From contig VSNM01000016.1 in NCBI GenBank assembly GCA_009774245.1, forward strand, positions 1 through 64,000: a stretch of 64,000 bases of DNA, written 5' to 3'. The notes under the pieces are model-generated. The model did no database searches. It was given only the letters and a program-made list of their open reading frames with translations, and had not been told where the DNA came from. The position numbers and the translations under genes were made by a program. This DNA comes from Lachnospiraceae bacterium. GTDB taxonomy: Bacteria > Bacillota > Clostridia > Lachnospirales > Lachnospiraceae. Below, piece by piece: positions 1 through 10,714 of this stretch; position 1 is the first letter of the stretch; each line of letters starts with the position of its first letter.

Positions 1-210
1 TGTCTGATAGTATTTTAGAACAATACTACCAGAATAGGAGACTAATTATAAGACGCCGATTATTTGCCGCTTACAATCTGTTCCTTTGCTACTGGCATAA
101 AAATACTCCTTTTCGATAAGAATTGTCATATACTAATTCTTACCAAAAAAGAGGTATTTTTTCCCATACACACAAACTTTTTTACACTACCGTTCAAAGA
201 AAAGTATTCC

Positions 211-603
211 CTAATTTTCCAGCAACTCCCCACACCGCTCAAGTATCCCTACATCTGCCGGAAGCCAATCCACACTATGCAGTTCATCCTTTCCAAGCCA
301 CTTGGCAGATTCATGCTCCTTTAAAACCAGTTCACCCGACTTGACTGTGCAGGCAAAGCAGTCCATGGACAGATGGAAATCTGGATAATCGTACTCGACC
401 GTATCCACCAGCTCCCCCACCTCAATCTCCGTGTCAAGCTCCTCCCTGATCTCACGCTTTAGCGCCTGCTGCGGTGTTTCCCCTTCCTCGATCTTTCCTC
501 CCGGAAATTCCCAGCCGTCCTTGAACTCCCCATATCCCCGCTGTGTGGCGAAGAGCTTGTTGTGACTTATGATTATTGCGGCTACTACTTTTATTGTTTT
601 CAT
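211..603 (-). CDS. NUDIX hydrolase, MutT/8-oxo-dGTPase-like
   Basis: A 130-residue protein of typical MutT length. The full Nudix box is visible at about residues 35-57: GGKIEEGE, seven residues, then REIREEL. This is the metal-binding signature of enzymes that hydrolyse nucleoside diphosphates linked to another group. The WEFPGG lead-in favours the MutT/CTP-pyrophosphohydrolase subgroup, which cleans oxidised nucleotides from the pool, but the true substrate is not readable. The ATG has a good AGGAG about ten bases upstream. It lies just downstream of the defence operon on the same strand, separated by about 170 bases, and its GC is higher than that of the operon, so it probably belongs to the host backbone. 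Confidence 0.9.
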   Translation of the reverse strand: MKTIKVVAAIIISHNKLFATQRGYGEFKDGWEFPGGKIEEGETPQQALKREIREELDTEIEVGELVDTVEYDYPDFHLSMDCFACTVKSGELVLKEHESAKWLGKDELHSVDWLPADVGILERCGELLEN

Positions 604-775
604 ATACTTTTTTCTCCTGTATCTTCTCCCAGACTTTCTGAATAATAAACACTCTCTAACACAACCAATTAAATTTTATTTAGAATAAAATCTATCCCTA
701 ACTGTTCTCGATGTATCATTAGCCTCATCTCCATACAATAAAATATTTCTAATAGCCTACCAGAATATATTCAAT

Positions 776-2620
776 TTAAATTTGTCGAATATTTCCAAAA
801 TAACCCATCTCTGGATTTTCAAGTGTCCCTATCAAAACACCTCTGTCAAGTAATCTGTTCCCATTTTCGCAACATGTCTCTGGTAAAATAGCGCAGTTAT
901 GACAAGCTGCCAAGTTACATGAATCTGTACCTTGTCCCAAAGATTGAATGCATACTGGATCAGATGAGCACCAAAGTGCATTTCGTAATGCTGAAACAAT
1001 CGTATCCTCTATTCTTCCTTTTTCACCCTGTCTCACCAAACCACCTAAAGAACCTTCCGAATCTCCTGATGCCGTATAAACAAGAACGCCTGCCATGTCA
1101 AATTTGTGATTATCCAACCCGCAATATATTCTCTCTCTAATGGATGAACTCCCATAACCACACTCGAAACTAAGCTGATTAATTAGAATATGGGAAAATG
1201 TGTGTAATATAACATACTCTGGCCGCAATTCGCCCTGCAAACCTTTTCCATAAAATGAATTTTTAAATGAATCACTCATCTTCCGAACGCGATTTCTTAC
1301 TTTCTTATTTTGTGCCCATGTTTGAAGTTTTTCTTTATTAAAATCGATAAAAATTCCTTCTCCCATAGTCGCAATTGCAGGCAGCCAATTCCCACTTCCT
1401 AATCTCAACATCTTTTTACTTTCTGCGATTGATAATGTATTTGGTTTCAATCTTGAAAATCCAACAAAGGCTCGTGTTTCCCGTAACTTCGGAACTAAAG
1501 ATATACTTTGAAAAAAATCTTGTATCGCTGCACTGTATTCGCTTATTGGATGATTGACTGAATAAAATTCCTGTGCATCATTCCCGCTACTTTTACTCAG
1601 GATCTTATACTCGGCAAAACGATATTCCTCTTCCGATGTATTCTCATTTACCTCATGCACGCCTTCAATTGCTTCCGCTTTTTCCAATATAGCTTCATAC
1701 AACTTATCACTATCTACATTCTTCGTCTGCGCATACATATTGATAAACTTTCTATCAAACTTCCCATCCGTACGAGAGTTATTCAGCACATCAAATATTT
1801 CATTCACTATACCGACAATTTTCAAATTCGATTCTTCTCCATTTGTTGGGATGTATATCGAACTAATAGTATTCGCAAACCAAACATTAGTAGCTCCCCG
1901 CAGAACTACTCTGATGTCCTCTGGCTCTGAACTGCATTGTTTTTCGTCATCTCTGTACATTCCCAACCACGGTTTGGCTCCTTTGCATTTATACGCAATC
2001 CGTTTTAGAGCACCCGGACGTGTTGCCCCGGAAATAGATTTTTTCACCCCGCATGAACACTCGTAAAATACACCACTCAGACCAGCAGATGTCCCGCCTG
2101 TGCTTCTTCGGATTTTACATTTAGTATCATCATATACCTTACCACTATCATGGTGTATCCATTCCGCAACCGGAAAATCATCAATATGTCCCTCTGGACA
2201 GATAACAACAAATCGTTCCGGAATCATCTTTTTTCTATACTTTGATTTTGCATTACATTTTCTTCCATGTTCCCACTGATATGCATCACACTCCGGCTGC
2301 ACTTCATAATAAGTCGTTTTTCTCATCGTCCCGCAAAATGGACAATAATACCATCTTGGAAACCTCACTGCCGGGATCGTAAGATGAAAATTTTCGGGAT
2401 CTGCATTTCTCTCCATATATTCAGGTGGATAGCGCAATTCTTTGATTCCCAGCCTTTTCTCTAACCGCTCATCTCTAATAACAAACTTTTCTGTGTTATT
2501 GTATCGCCACATATCAAGACCGGCTATCATTAATGATTCATCATTCGGAAATGGTACAATTGCCCCTACGCCCCATGGGCCAATTAGCGAACTTCTTCGC
2601 ATCGGTTTATGCATCGTCAT
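776..2620 (-). CDS. drmB: DrmB-like DISARM protein (DUF1998)
   Basis: About 614 residues, cytoplasmic. The N-terminal half has Cys pairs (YYCPFCG near residue 95, CPEGH, then YECSCG) that look like zinc ligands. The C-terminal part carries the DUF1998 signature: YTASGDSEGSLGGLV, then the Cys cluster CNLAACHNCAILPETCC at about residues 568-584. DUF1998 proteins partner large helicases, and in DISARM this one is DrmB. An upstream ATG at 2629 abuts AGGAAGGG with no spacer; the ATG at 2620 has a normal nine-base spacer, so I chose 2620. It directly follows the helicase gene and is the last gene of the operon. In DISARM, DrmA and DrmB form the complex that engages incoming DNA. AT-rich like the rest of the island. 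Confidence 0.85.
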   Translation of the reverse strand: MTMHKPMRRSSLIGPWGVGAIVPFPNDESLMIAGLDMWRYNNTEKFVIRDERLEKRLGIKELRYPPEYMERNADPENFHLTIPAVRFPRWYYCPFCGTMRKTTYYEVQPECDAYQWEHGRKCNAKSKYRKKMIPERFVVICPEGHIDDFPVAEWIHHDSGKVYDDTKCKIRRSTGGTSAGLSGVFYECSCGVKKSISGATRPGALKRIAYKCKGAKPWLGMYRDDEKQCSSEPEDIRVVLRGATNVWFANTISSIYIPTNGEESNLKIVGIVNEIFDVLNNSRTDGKFDRKFINMYAQTKNVDSDKLYEAILEKAEAIEGVHEVNENTSEEEYRFAEYKILSKSSGNDAQEFYSVNHPISEYSAAIQDFFQSISLVPKLRETRAFVGFSRLKPNTLSIAESKKMLRLGSGNWLPAIATMGEGIFIDFNKEKLQTWAQNKKVRNRVRKMSDSFKNSFYGKGLQGELRPEYVILHTFSHILINQLSFECGYGSSSIRERIYCGLDNHKFDMAGVLVYTASGDSEGSLGGLVRQGEKGRIEDTIVSALRNALWCSSDPVCIQSLGQGTDSCNLAACHNCAILPETCCENGNRLLDRGVLIGTLENPEMGYFGNIRQI

Positions 2621-2621
2621 T

Positions 2622-5600
2622 CTATTCATCCCTTCCTACATATCTATTCTTTATAACCACTGCCTCACAAGATGCATCCACGCTACGCATTGATGTTGGT
2701 GTTTTCAGCCCATGTTCATTCCATAATGCATTCGGTCTGTTACCCGAACTATAAATCAGCGGGACTGCATTTCCCATCGAATTATCATAATTCATTTGCG
2801 GTGTCCATCTCTGTGGATTCCAATCCTCCCAACATTGTAATATATATTCCATACGTTTCAGGGTATTCGATAATTCTTCCGGATCTATGTTATTGACACG
2901 ATTCTCGATTACCGCCTTTACATGCTCTACTACTTCTGCACAGGGCATCCTAGGTGGATTTTGATTAAACTGTTCTCCCTGCTCCAGTCTCATCATACCT
3001 ACAATGATTGCATGCAACGCGCGCTCCCTTACAGGCGGCGAAAACGGAGTAACACTCGTAGGCTCAACATGACAATATAGTTTTGAATGATACAATTTAA
3101 ATTGTTCATAAACTGATTTGTCCCTTGGACGTCCCGGTCTGTATAACACAAAAATAAGCCCCGGTGCGTGTTGCGCATCTCTACCAACCCTACTTGTAGT
3201 CTGAATATATTCAGATGTAGTTTTGGGTTGTCCTGCCACGGTCATCAACCCCAGACGCTGTACATCAAGCCCCACTGATATCATATTCGTTGCCAGACAA
3301 ATATCTATTGGATGTTCTTTTACATTTCCATCTTCACCTAATTTCGGCGGATAACCTATATTCAGTTTTGAAAGACTTGCAGTTACTTTATCGCCCGGAA
3401 TACGACTTGTAAGTTCTTCATCCCGCCGAATATATCGTCTATATGCCTTATACTCTTCCTGCTTCATTCTCTTATCATCGTATCTTCGCTTGTACATAAC
3501 ATCTAAATGATGATCAATATCCGCCTTAATCCAAGTTTGAGCATGCCCTAACTCACGGATACTATTATAATATCCAACATTCGTCCAATATGGATCCCTA
3601 TCTTCTTCATTTTCAACGTCCATTGTTTTTACTGCATACAATAGCGAAGCGAATAAACGAATTGCGGTTGTTGTGTCTGATGGCGAACATGATGCCAATA
3701 TTCCGACATATTTACGTCCTTTTTTTGTTTTGTCTTCGTTTGCAAAAAAGGAATCTCCTGCATCTAATCCGGCTGGCGGAAATTGAAAAACATTTTCTGT
3801 CCCGCAACCATATAACGCATGACATTGTTCCTTTGCACGACTTATTGTTGCGGTCGATGCAATAATCTTTGGCAAAATATCTCCTGATGGCAGTCTATCT
3901 GTACACAATTCATGTATCATGGTTTCATAGTGTCCAACCATTGATCCTAATGGGCCGGAAATCAAATGAAGTTCATCCTGAATAATTAAATCTGGCGATG
4001 TTATTTTTTCTCCATTTTTATATCCAAAAATCCCCTGTGCTTCTGGTTTGTATGGTAACATTGCAAATTTATCCACTGTTCCCAGTACTAATGTTGGTGT
4101 CTTCTCATATATATCATCATCTATAATATATAATGGTAACCCTGTACCACTCGAAAAATCACAGTTATTTTCCGTATTTGTACATTTAAACAAAAACTTT
4201 TTAGATTTTCGCGCACCCGTAATAATTTTGTATCCTGGGATTCTTCTTTTTCCTCCACCAGTATCAACGGCTCCCATCTGTGCACCACACCATGGGCATT
4301 TTAGTATCACAAAAGGATTAACATCTGTTTTATGACTGTACAGATCTTCATATTTAGTAACTGCTTCTTTCATGTGATTTGGCGTTGTATCTCCGCCAAC
4401 CCATAGCCCTATATTAATCTCTTTCTCTCCCAAAAACTCCTTATTATTACGACGAATTATTTCACAGGCACATATCATTGCTGCCGCTCTTTCGTATTGT
4501 TGTGCCGTAAGCAGTCTTAAAGTATAACGCATAATAATTGCCGTGCCGGCATCCTCTTTATTATTTATTCTTCTGATAAAAATAGTAAATGCAGACAACC
4601 CAAGATATGCCTCTGTTTTACCACCACCTGTCGGAAACCATATCAGATCAACAATTTTTCTCTCATTACTTTTTTTATCGCTCATTGATTCTAAATTCAT
4701 TAAAATAAAAGCAATCTGAAATGGTCTCCACTTGCCATATTCACGATGTCCTTTATCATACCATGTTAACTCATCATCTATATCTGGCATGCTTTTAATT
4801 GGATTTTCAAGTTTAATCCTATCATCTCCATCATCAGTCCACATTTGAAGTGGCAAACCATAATGAAGTTGCTGCATAATCATTGCCTGATTCATCCATC
4901 GGAATGCCCTTTGGACAGTCTTATCACTTTCCAGAATGTTGACACCATTCTCCATTCTTTTTTGACACAATCTACAATTATTTATATGCTTTTCTGCCGT
5001 TTCTGAAAACGTATTATCAAGTGTCTTTTTTTGCTCCTCTAAATTGTCAATCCAGTTCCCATACTTTTCACATAACAAATGCAACTGACAAATGACTTCA
5101 TGAAAACGTTCTGCTTTGCTCATATCAAGCATGCCTAGGTTTACACCCGGGATGATGCCAGGAACCACCGGCTTTACCTCATAAGATGGAAAAACAGATG
5201 TTTCTATCCAGTTCACAGACTCCGTTGTCTCATCCCACTCTGCCGCACAGCCGTGTCCAATAGCATAATTTCTTACATCGCGATAAAGTAATTGATTTGA
5301 CAAAAAATCCTCATCCGCATTTATGCGCTGGTTCTCCGGAAGAAAGTGAAACCCTATCTTTGATTCCATTTTCAATTTTACCTGAAAGAAACAATCCTCA
5401 TCCCGAACCTGATTCCCATTCATTTCTTTTGTATTTTCAAGTGTAACTGTATATATACAATAATTATCCTTCCTAGAACGAAATGTAATATCAACCTGAA
5501 GTCCTGTACTGTCAACAGGTATTTTTTTCATTCCCTCTTTTTCTGATGGCAAAGTCACTGATTCCGAGGAACTCCACGCTATCGGAACTCTAAAATACTT

Positions 5601-6050
5601 TGACACAGATTTCTGTGTATTGGAATTTATTTCGGTTAATTTATTATAAATTCCAGCTTCTACACACACTTTTATTTTATCTTCTATAGAAATTGCAACC
5701 GTCAGACTCATCGCAGACTGATTATACGCATTTGATCTGTCAATTAGCTCTTCTGCATCTTCAAGATATTCCCTAAAAATACCAGCAGGATTGTTAGAGG
5801 AAGTATTTTTTTCATTGTCTATCTCATCTTCAATTTCAACTTCGTAGTCATTTGTATCCTCTTCAATATTATTTACCTGTCTCGATTCCTTGGGAAACAG
5901 AATCCCCGCGATATACCTCGTACGCGGCGGATCCGAAATCAATATTTCTTCTCCATTTTCCTGCTTCAGGCCTTCCCAATCAATGGGGTCTGGTCCAATA
6001 AATTCTTTCTCTACAAATGCCTTTATTTGATCTCTTCTATTATCTTCCAT
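2622..6050 (-). CDS. drmA: DrmA-like DISARM SF2 helicase
   Basis: 1142 residues. Superfamily 2 helicase motifs appear in order: Walker A FPTGGGKTEAY (about 472-482), Walker B variant DELH (about 692), STAT of motif III (about 729), NMISVGLD of motif V, and motif VI QTTSRVGRD (about 949-957). A CPWCG...C...C zinc ribbon is inserted between Walker A and DELH. Size, DELH box and partnership with a DUF1998 protein fit DrmA, the DISARM helicase. The ATG has GGGAG nine bases upstream and overlaps the end of the DrmE-like gene by 28 bases; its stop abuts the start of drmB. This implies one mRNA and coupled translation. The long acidic N-terminus (about 470 residues before Walker A) has no motif I recognise. 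Confidence 0.88.
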   Translation of the reverse strand: MEDNRRDQIKAFVEKEFIGPDPIDWEGLKQENGEEILISDPPRTRYIAGILFPKESRQVNNIEEDTNDYEVEIEDEIDNEKNTSSNNPAGIFREYLEDAEELIDRSNAYNQSAMSLTVAISIEDKIKVCVEAGIYNKLTEINSNTQKSVSKYFRVPIAWSSSESVTLPSEKEGMKKIPVDSTGLQVDITFRSRKDNYCIYTVTLENTKEMNGNQVRDEDCFFQVKLKMESKIGFHFLPENQRINADEDFLSNQLLYRDVRNYAIGHGCAAEWDETTESVNWIETSVFPSYEVKPVVPGIIPGVNLGMLDMSKAERFHEVICQLHLLCEKYGNWIDNLEEQKKTLDNTFSETAEKHINNCRLCQKRMENGVNILESDKTVQRAFRWMNQAMIMQQLHYGLPLQMWTDDGDDRIKLENPIKSMPDIDDELTWYDKGHREYGKWRPFQIAFILMNLESMSDKKSNERKIVDLIWFPTGGGKTEAYLGLSAFTIFIRRINNKEDAGTAIIMRYTLRLLTAQQYERAAAMICACEIIRRNNKEFLGEKEINIGLWVGGDTTPNHMKEAVTKYEDLYSHKTDVNPFVILKCPWCGAQMGAVDTGGGKRRIPGYKIITGARKSKKFLFKCTNTENNCDFSSGTGLPLYIIDDDIYEKTPTLVLGTVDKFAMLPYKPEAQGIFGYKNGEKITSPDLIIQDELHLISGPLGSMVGHYETMIHELCTDRLPSGDILPKIIASTATISRAKEQCHALYGCGTENVFQFPPAGLDAGDSFFANEDKTKKGRKYVGILASCSPSDTTTAIRLFASLLYAVKTMDVENEEDRDPYWTNVGYYNSIRELGHAQTWIKADIDHHLDVMYKRRYDDKRMKQEEYKAYRRYIRRDEELTSRIPGDKVTASLSKLNIGYPPKLGEDGNVKEHPIDICLATNMISVGLDVQRLGLMTVAGQPKTTSEYIQTTSRVGRDAQHAPGLIFVLYRPGRPRDKSVYEQFKLYHSKLYCHVEPTSVTPFSPPVRERALHAIIVGMMRLEQGEQFNQNPPRMPCAEVVEHVKAVIENRVNNIDPEELSNTLKRMEYILQCWEDWNPQRWTPQMNYDNSMGNAVPLIYSSGNRPNALWNEHGLKTPTSMRSVDASCEAVVIKNRYVGRDE

Positions 6051-8632
6051 ACATCATTCTCCCTTTCTTCCGCAAGTATCTTATTGGCATCGTTTACACA
6101 AACCGGTATCCATTCCTGCCCTAAATCAATAACTTTAAGTATTTTGACGGAGCCTACATCTTCCAGATTAAGTTCTATCGAATCCCAAATGTTGTATGGA
6201 TCTATTCGTTCTCCTGATAATAATCTGTTTGCAATGCCTTCTGTTAACTTTTCAGATAATATTCGTCCTGCTCTAATATGCACATTTTTTATGAATATCC
6301 CAGCATTAAAAATGTCATCTATTTTCTCTAGTAATACGGCGTCTTTTGTCATATTTGCTATATACACCAAATCCTCTTTATCCTGAGGAATAATAATGTC
6401 ATCTGACAAAAGCCAGTTACGTACAGTCTGTATATTTCTTATACATCCTAAATCACATAATGAATTATATATCTCTTCCAGTGAAGAAAAAGCGGATTCA
6501 ATTTGCAATGCTTCTTTCCATAACGCAGCAACTTCTCTATAATGCAACTTATTATTTGCCTTTAAAATATTGTCTGCCACCTCCCTTATAATATCTTTTG
6601 AAGATTCGCGCACCACAATGAAATCCCCAATAGCAAGTTGCTCAATCTCCTTTTTCTCTATCTTATTATCTGCCTGTAAAATAATTTTAGAGGCTACTAA
6701 TATCTTGTGCCCCTTGGTATACAACGCAAATTCTCCTCCTACAAATCCCACTGGCCTTGCATTTACTATACTCTCCTGCACCTGTCCACTTCCAGATATA
6801 AACTGACGATATCTGTTTTCCTGCATAATTAAATCCAAATCATCTTTTTCAGATAATATGTCTTGGTCTAATTTCGTCATCTTAGATATTTTTGCCTTTT
6901 CCTGCACTCGTACCGACTGATTTCGAAACGACTTCTTAGCAATTATTTTATTGTTTTCATTATTAAGCCCGATCTCCCATGATTTTATATGTGCTCTTTT
7001 CCATTGTTCTTCACATTCATAAGTGTAAATATGTATTTCCTCAACTAAATATCCATATATAATCTTTCTCAGCACAGAAGCACTTAACCAGCCTGAAATA
7101 ATGGCAACATCCGAATCATATTGATCCAGCCTAAGAAAATCCTTTGCATGCATTACCATAATATTCGGTCTGTAACCACTCCTTGCCAGTCTCATAATCC
7201 AATATTCCTTTACTGCCTGAATTGACTCATTATTAGAACAAATTAGATAAAAAGAATCCATGCGTCTATCTAATAAAAACTGACAAATAGCTTCTGTTTT
7301 GGGATAAAATTTCATTCTTTGGATTATTTTTTCGAAATTGAAAATGACTACTTTAAAATCGTTATAAACTGCTTCATTTATGAATATTTTCTCTTCTTCT
7401 AAATTCTTTTTACAAAATTCGACTACTTCAGAAACTTGTTGTTTTTCTTCTTCCCCAATCTCTCTTACATTTCGAAGCATAAAATACGAGAGTGTTAGAA
7501 GCTTCTGATATACAATATGTAATTTGAAAGACTCATTTTCCATACAATGATTATAATGATATAAAATGTCAAATCCCCGACTAATTTCTGGTGCTGACAG
7601 ACTATGATAATTAACTTTTTGCTGCACACATTTTTCTATTTTCGTAGCAAATTTTATCTTTTCCGCACTTCTTAGATTTTCTGAAATACTATCTTTATCC
7701 CATCTCCAGATATTGAAATTCCTATCCTCTAAAGACTTTAAATGAATGGAACCTGCTGTATCAGCAATACACAAAATTGGAATTTTATATTGTAGCAGAT
7801 CGTCCAACGCTGCTAACTGGCTTTCAATATCACACTCTGTCAAATTTATTATTACAGACTGTGCTTTCGCCCCTTTATGAATTGCTTCATTAATATAATC
7901 TATCTGGCTCGCAAAACTCAGGGCAGGTATTCCTACATATTTTCCCTTTAAATTTTTCAACTCGCCAGTATATTCCGTTAATGCCACAAGAAAATATTCC
8001 ATCAGAGAACTTCCATCAATCAACAGTTTCTGTGCAAAATTTCTACTATTGGTGACTGACGCAACATAAAAAAGTGTCTTTTTTACATGCGTTTTCATCT
8101 CTTTTATATCCGATAAATAATTTTCATGCGTTTTTCTCTCTTCATCGATTCTTCTTTTTTCCTTACGGTACAAACCAACTTTTGACAGGTTCTTTTTGGT
8201 ATCACTTTTTTGAAAATATGGAGCCAGCTCAATTGGACAGTAAAGTCTATCACAATCAGCAAATTTTAAGTATATTGCTTTTTTGTTATCTAAAAGTGGT
8301 TCTATTCCCACGCCAAGAAACTCCATAACACAATTTCCCAATTTCAGAATCTGTCCTAAACAAAAATCCTCCGGCGAATATTGATTTTCAATTTTGCCAC
8401 TATATATATTAAAAATTAATTTTGCCACCATAAAAAGAAATGGAATCTGTTCTCCATCAGGAAATACAAATAAGTTATTTGCTCCTTGATTTTGAATCAT
8501 TTTTTCCAGCAAGAATACACTGACTTTCACTATGGACGGAAGTGCGATTTCTGATCCATCTATTACTACATTTATATCATCAAGACACTTCTCTTCATCC
8601 AGCACTGATTGTACATACTGTTCCCATTCCAT
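6023..8632 (-). CDS. drmE: DrmE-like protein of the DISARM operon
   Basis: 869 residues, no membrane segment or signal peptide, and no catalytic motif I can point to. The call rests on context and size: class 2 DISARM loci carry a large protein of unknown function, DrmE, next to drmA, drmB and a 5-cytosine methylase, and that is exactly this gene's position. Its ATG shares one base with the stop of the AIPR gene (TAATG), and GAGGG lies seven bases upstream, so translation is probably coupled. Its 3' end runs 28 bases into drmA. The coding sequence is strongly AT-rich. An unrelated accessory defence protein would look the same by eye; a profile search with DrmE would settle it. Confidence 0.65.
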   Translation of the reverse strand: MEWEQYVQSVLDEEKCLDDINVVIDGSEIALPSIVKVSVFLLEKMIQNQGANNLFVFPDGEQIPFLFMVAKLIFNIYSGKIENQYSPEDFCLGQILKLGNCVMEFLGVGIEPLLDNKKAIYLKFADCDRLYCPIELAPYFQKSDTKKNLSKVGLYRKEKRRIDEERKTHENYLSDIKEMKTHVKKTLFYVASVTNSRNFAQKLLIDGSSLMEYFLVALTEYTGELKNLKGKYVGIPALSFASQIDYINEAIHKGAKAQSVIINLTECDIESQLAALDDLLQYKIPILCIADTAGSIHLKSLEDRNFNIWRWDKDSISENLRSAEKIKFATKIEKCVQQKVNYHSLSAPEISRGFDILYHYNHCMENESFKLHIVYQKLLTLSYFMLRNVREIGEEEKQQVSEVVEFCKKNLEEEKIFINEAVYNDFKVVIFNFEKIIQRMKFYPKTEAICQFLLDRRMDSFYLICSNNESIQAVKEYWIMRLARSGYRPNIMVMHAKDFLRLDQYDSDVAIISGWLSASVLRKIIYGYLVEEIHIYTYECEEQWKRAHIKSWEIGLNNENNKIIAKKSFRNQSVRVQEKAKISKMTKLDQDILSEKDDLDLIMQENRYRQFISGSGQVQESIVNARPVGFVGGEFALYTKGHKILVASKIILQADNKIEKKEIEQLAIGDFIVVRESSKDIIREVADNILKANNKLHYREVAALWKEALQIESAFSSLEEIYNSLCDLGCIRNIQTVRNWLLSDDIIIPQDKEDLVYIANMTKDAVLLEKIDDIFNAGIFIKNVHIRAGRILSEKLTEGIANRLLSGERIDPYNIWDSIELNLEDVGSVKILKVIDLGQEWIPVCVNDANKILAEERENDVWKIIEEIK

Positions 8633-10677
8633 TATAATCCCTCTGTAGAAAACCCTTTTTCTTTCGCCTCTGTCAAAATAATATCTGCCTGTCTGGCCTG
8701 CTTCACAGATGGTTTTTTTCCCCTGCGAAGAAGGGTTCCTACACTAAACGCAATGCTCCGCTGCCAGGGCTGCAAATTATTTGTATCTTTAGCCCACTTC
8801 GAAATAGACAACCACACATCTGCCGGAGTATTAGAAATCTGGTCTATCAGTTCATTTTCCTCAGCAGTTGCTTCATTTAATAATAGCAGTGCAGCCTGAC
8901 TCGTGGATAATAAATTTCCCACACTTTCCTTCGATATTAATTCTTGTCCTAATTCTTCTGACAAATCATATTCCAGACCAAGCATGCTCTCCCAGCATGC
9001 TTTTCTCTTACAATACTCACTTATATTTGCATTGTTTGGTGGATTGGTAATAAAATGCTGTACCATTTTTGATACTTTTATAATTTCCTTTTCAAGAGAC
9101 TCCGATAATGTTTGCTCTTTCCAGATTTTATCCAAATTTATTCTTTGCGCTGTTTTATGAGAAAGAAATGCAATAGTATATGTAACAATATTTGCCCTAT
9201 ACCCTCCAAACCGTTGTTGTTGTACCAACTTTTCTGTTCTCCTATAAAGAATTGCTTTAGAGACTAATCGCTGATAATATCCTTCATCTGGCAGAAAAGA
9301 ACCTCTTTCCCGAAGGCTTACCATAAAACGTTTAAAATTCTTTTGTGCACCTTCACTCACATAATAAGGCAATTGATTCCAGGTATTTTCATATTTTGCC
9401 ATATCTGTTTTCGTAAATACCGGATGCGTCTCCTTAAAAGCTTTTCTCTTTGCTGGTGTCCCTTCTCTTGTCAGCATATCTGCATATTGCCCCCGCGCCC
9501 TTTCAAAAAACCAGTTATTTGGCTTTTGTCCATTTATAGCAGGCGCCCAAATAATTCTTGAAAGCTCTTCCAATTTACGATTAAACGGATCATTTGAAGA
9601 AAAATCTGCCATCTGAATTTTATTTTGCGTATTGGCACACTCCGAAATCCTATGCACAATTTCATCCATTTTCTCTTCTGTCTTTATAACAGAAACCTTC
9701 ATTTGAACAAATACTTTTGATAAATCCAATGAACTAACTTTATCGTTTGACATATTGTAAATAGATGCCGTTGTTTGCCCGCCGTTAACAATTTGCATAT
9801 CCCTGATTTTGGAAATATATTTTGTTCCATTTTCATCAGTAGAAATTGTAATACTTTCCGCTGTCACCGAAATGCCATTGTTATACGCCAGAAACATGTC
9901 CGGCTCATTTCTTAGCGTATCCCGCAATCCTTTATTGACAGCACCTTTAACCTGTAAAAAAGATCTTACATTCTTCTCCAATAACCGGGAACCATGCTGT
10001 GCATATATAGCCGCCAATATACTTCCTGGAATAATTCCTAAATATCCATCATACGCACTACTATTTTTATTAACCAGACAAGGAATTCGCTCTGAAAACA
10101 TTTCTTCAAAATCAATTTCTATGGTTTCCCGCATCTTTCCAGATGACAAACACCGATACAGTCTATCCATGTCCCATATCTGAAATGCGATTTCTGTCTC
10201 TCCAATCTTTATGTTCTTAAATGGTATTGGCTTGCAGTTACCATTCGTAAGTGCAATAATATTAACGTTTTTAATTTTTTGTTTATTCACAAAAATAGAA
10301 TGGGCAAATTCATATACATCGTTTTCTTTTTCAAAAGATTTGTATAGGTCATTTGTCGCTTTTCTATATATTTGTATCGCTCGTTTTAAGGCTGCATCAA
10401 TATCTGCCTTAGACGCATTTTGTACTTGTTCACCTATATAGTAGACGCTTACAAAGATACCAAGAAAATCATAATCTTCTGAGAACTTATATGCATTCAT
10501 CTGTAAACCATGTGCCCTATATGGACACACAACTGGACTATCAACCTCTCCTACTTCTTCCAGATAATCTAATATCACTGCCGTAAAAAAATCCTGTTCT
10601 TCCCATCCATATGTATCATTTTCTTTTAACAACAGTATTTGCTCCGCAAACTCATTAAAAAAGTCTTCAAACGTCAT
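8632..10677 (-). CDS. AIPR-family (abortive phage infection) protein
   Basis: 681 residues from ATG 10677, chosen because GAGGGG lies six bases upstream; the open frame also extends to a GTG at 10692. The family signature is clear: FLAYNNGISV at about 260, then VNGGQTTASIYN at about 294, followed by a region rich in NTQNKI and FSSNDPFNRKLEE. AIPR proteins are found with restriction-modification and other phage-defence genes, and some are reported to cause abortive infection; their chemistry is not well defined. It sits 37 bases after the methylase gene and overlaps the DrmE-like gene by one base, so it belongs to the same operon. In standard class 2 DISARM I would expect a PLD-type DrmC nuclease somewhere in the locus; none is seen. 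Confidence 0.85.
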   Translation of the reverse strand: MTFEDFFNEFAEQILLLKENDTYGWEEQDFFTAVILDYLEEVGEVDSPVVCPYRAHGLQMNAYKFSEDYDFLGIFVSVYYIGEQVQNASKADIDAALKRAIQIYRKATNDLYKSFEKENDVYEFAHSIFVNKQKIKNVNIIALTNGNCKPIPFKNIKIGETEIAFQIWDMDRLYRCLSSGKMRETIEIDFEEMFSERIPCLVNKNSSAYDGYLGIIPGSILAAIYAQHGSRLLEKNVRSFLQVKGAVNKGLRDTLRNEPDMFLAYNNGISVTAESITISTDENGTKYISKIRDMQIVNGGQTTASIYNMSNDKVSSLDLSKVFVQMKVSVIKTEEKMDEIVHRISECANTQNKIQMADFSSNDPFNRKLEELSRIIWAPAINGQKPNNWFFERARGQYADMLTREGTPAKRKAFKETHPVFTKTDMAKYENTWNQLPYYVSEGAQKNFKRFMVSLRERGSFLPDEGYYQRLVSKAILYRRTEKLVQQQRFGGYRANIVTYTIAFLSHKTAQRINLDKIWKEQTLSESLEKEIIKVSKMVQHFITNPPNNANISEYCKRKACWESMLGLEYDLSEELGQELISKESVGNLLSTSQAALLLLNEATAEENELIDQISNTPADVWLSISKWAKDTNNLQPWQRSIAFSVGTLLRRGKKPSVKQARQADIILTEAKEKGFSTEGL

Positions 10678-10714
10678 ATTTTCCCCTCTCACAGGATTTT
10701 TTGCCAGTAATTTG

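Noticed and set aside
6..31. Inverted repeat GATAGTATT...AATACTAC at the left edge
   Set aside because: Could be a terminator or element end, but the context to the left is missing.
60..98. Twelve-codon frame MPVAKEQIVSGK with a strong ribosome site, followed by a CAAATAATC segment in another frame
   Set aside because: It resembles the start of an IS256-type transposase (KEQI...QII), but too little remains and the window edge cuts off any continuation, so I do not call a remnant.
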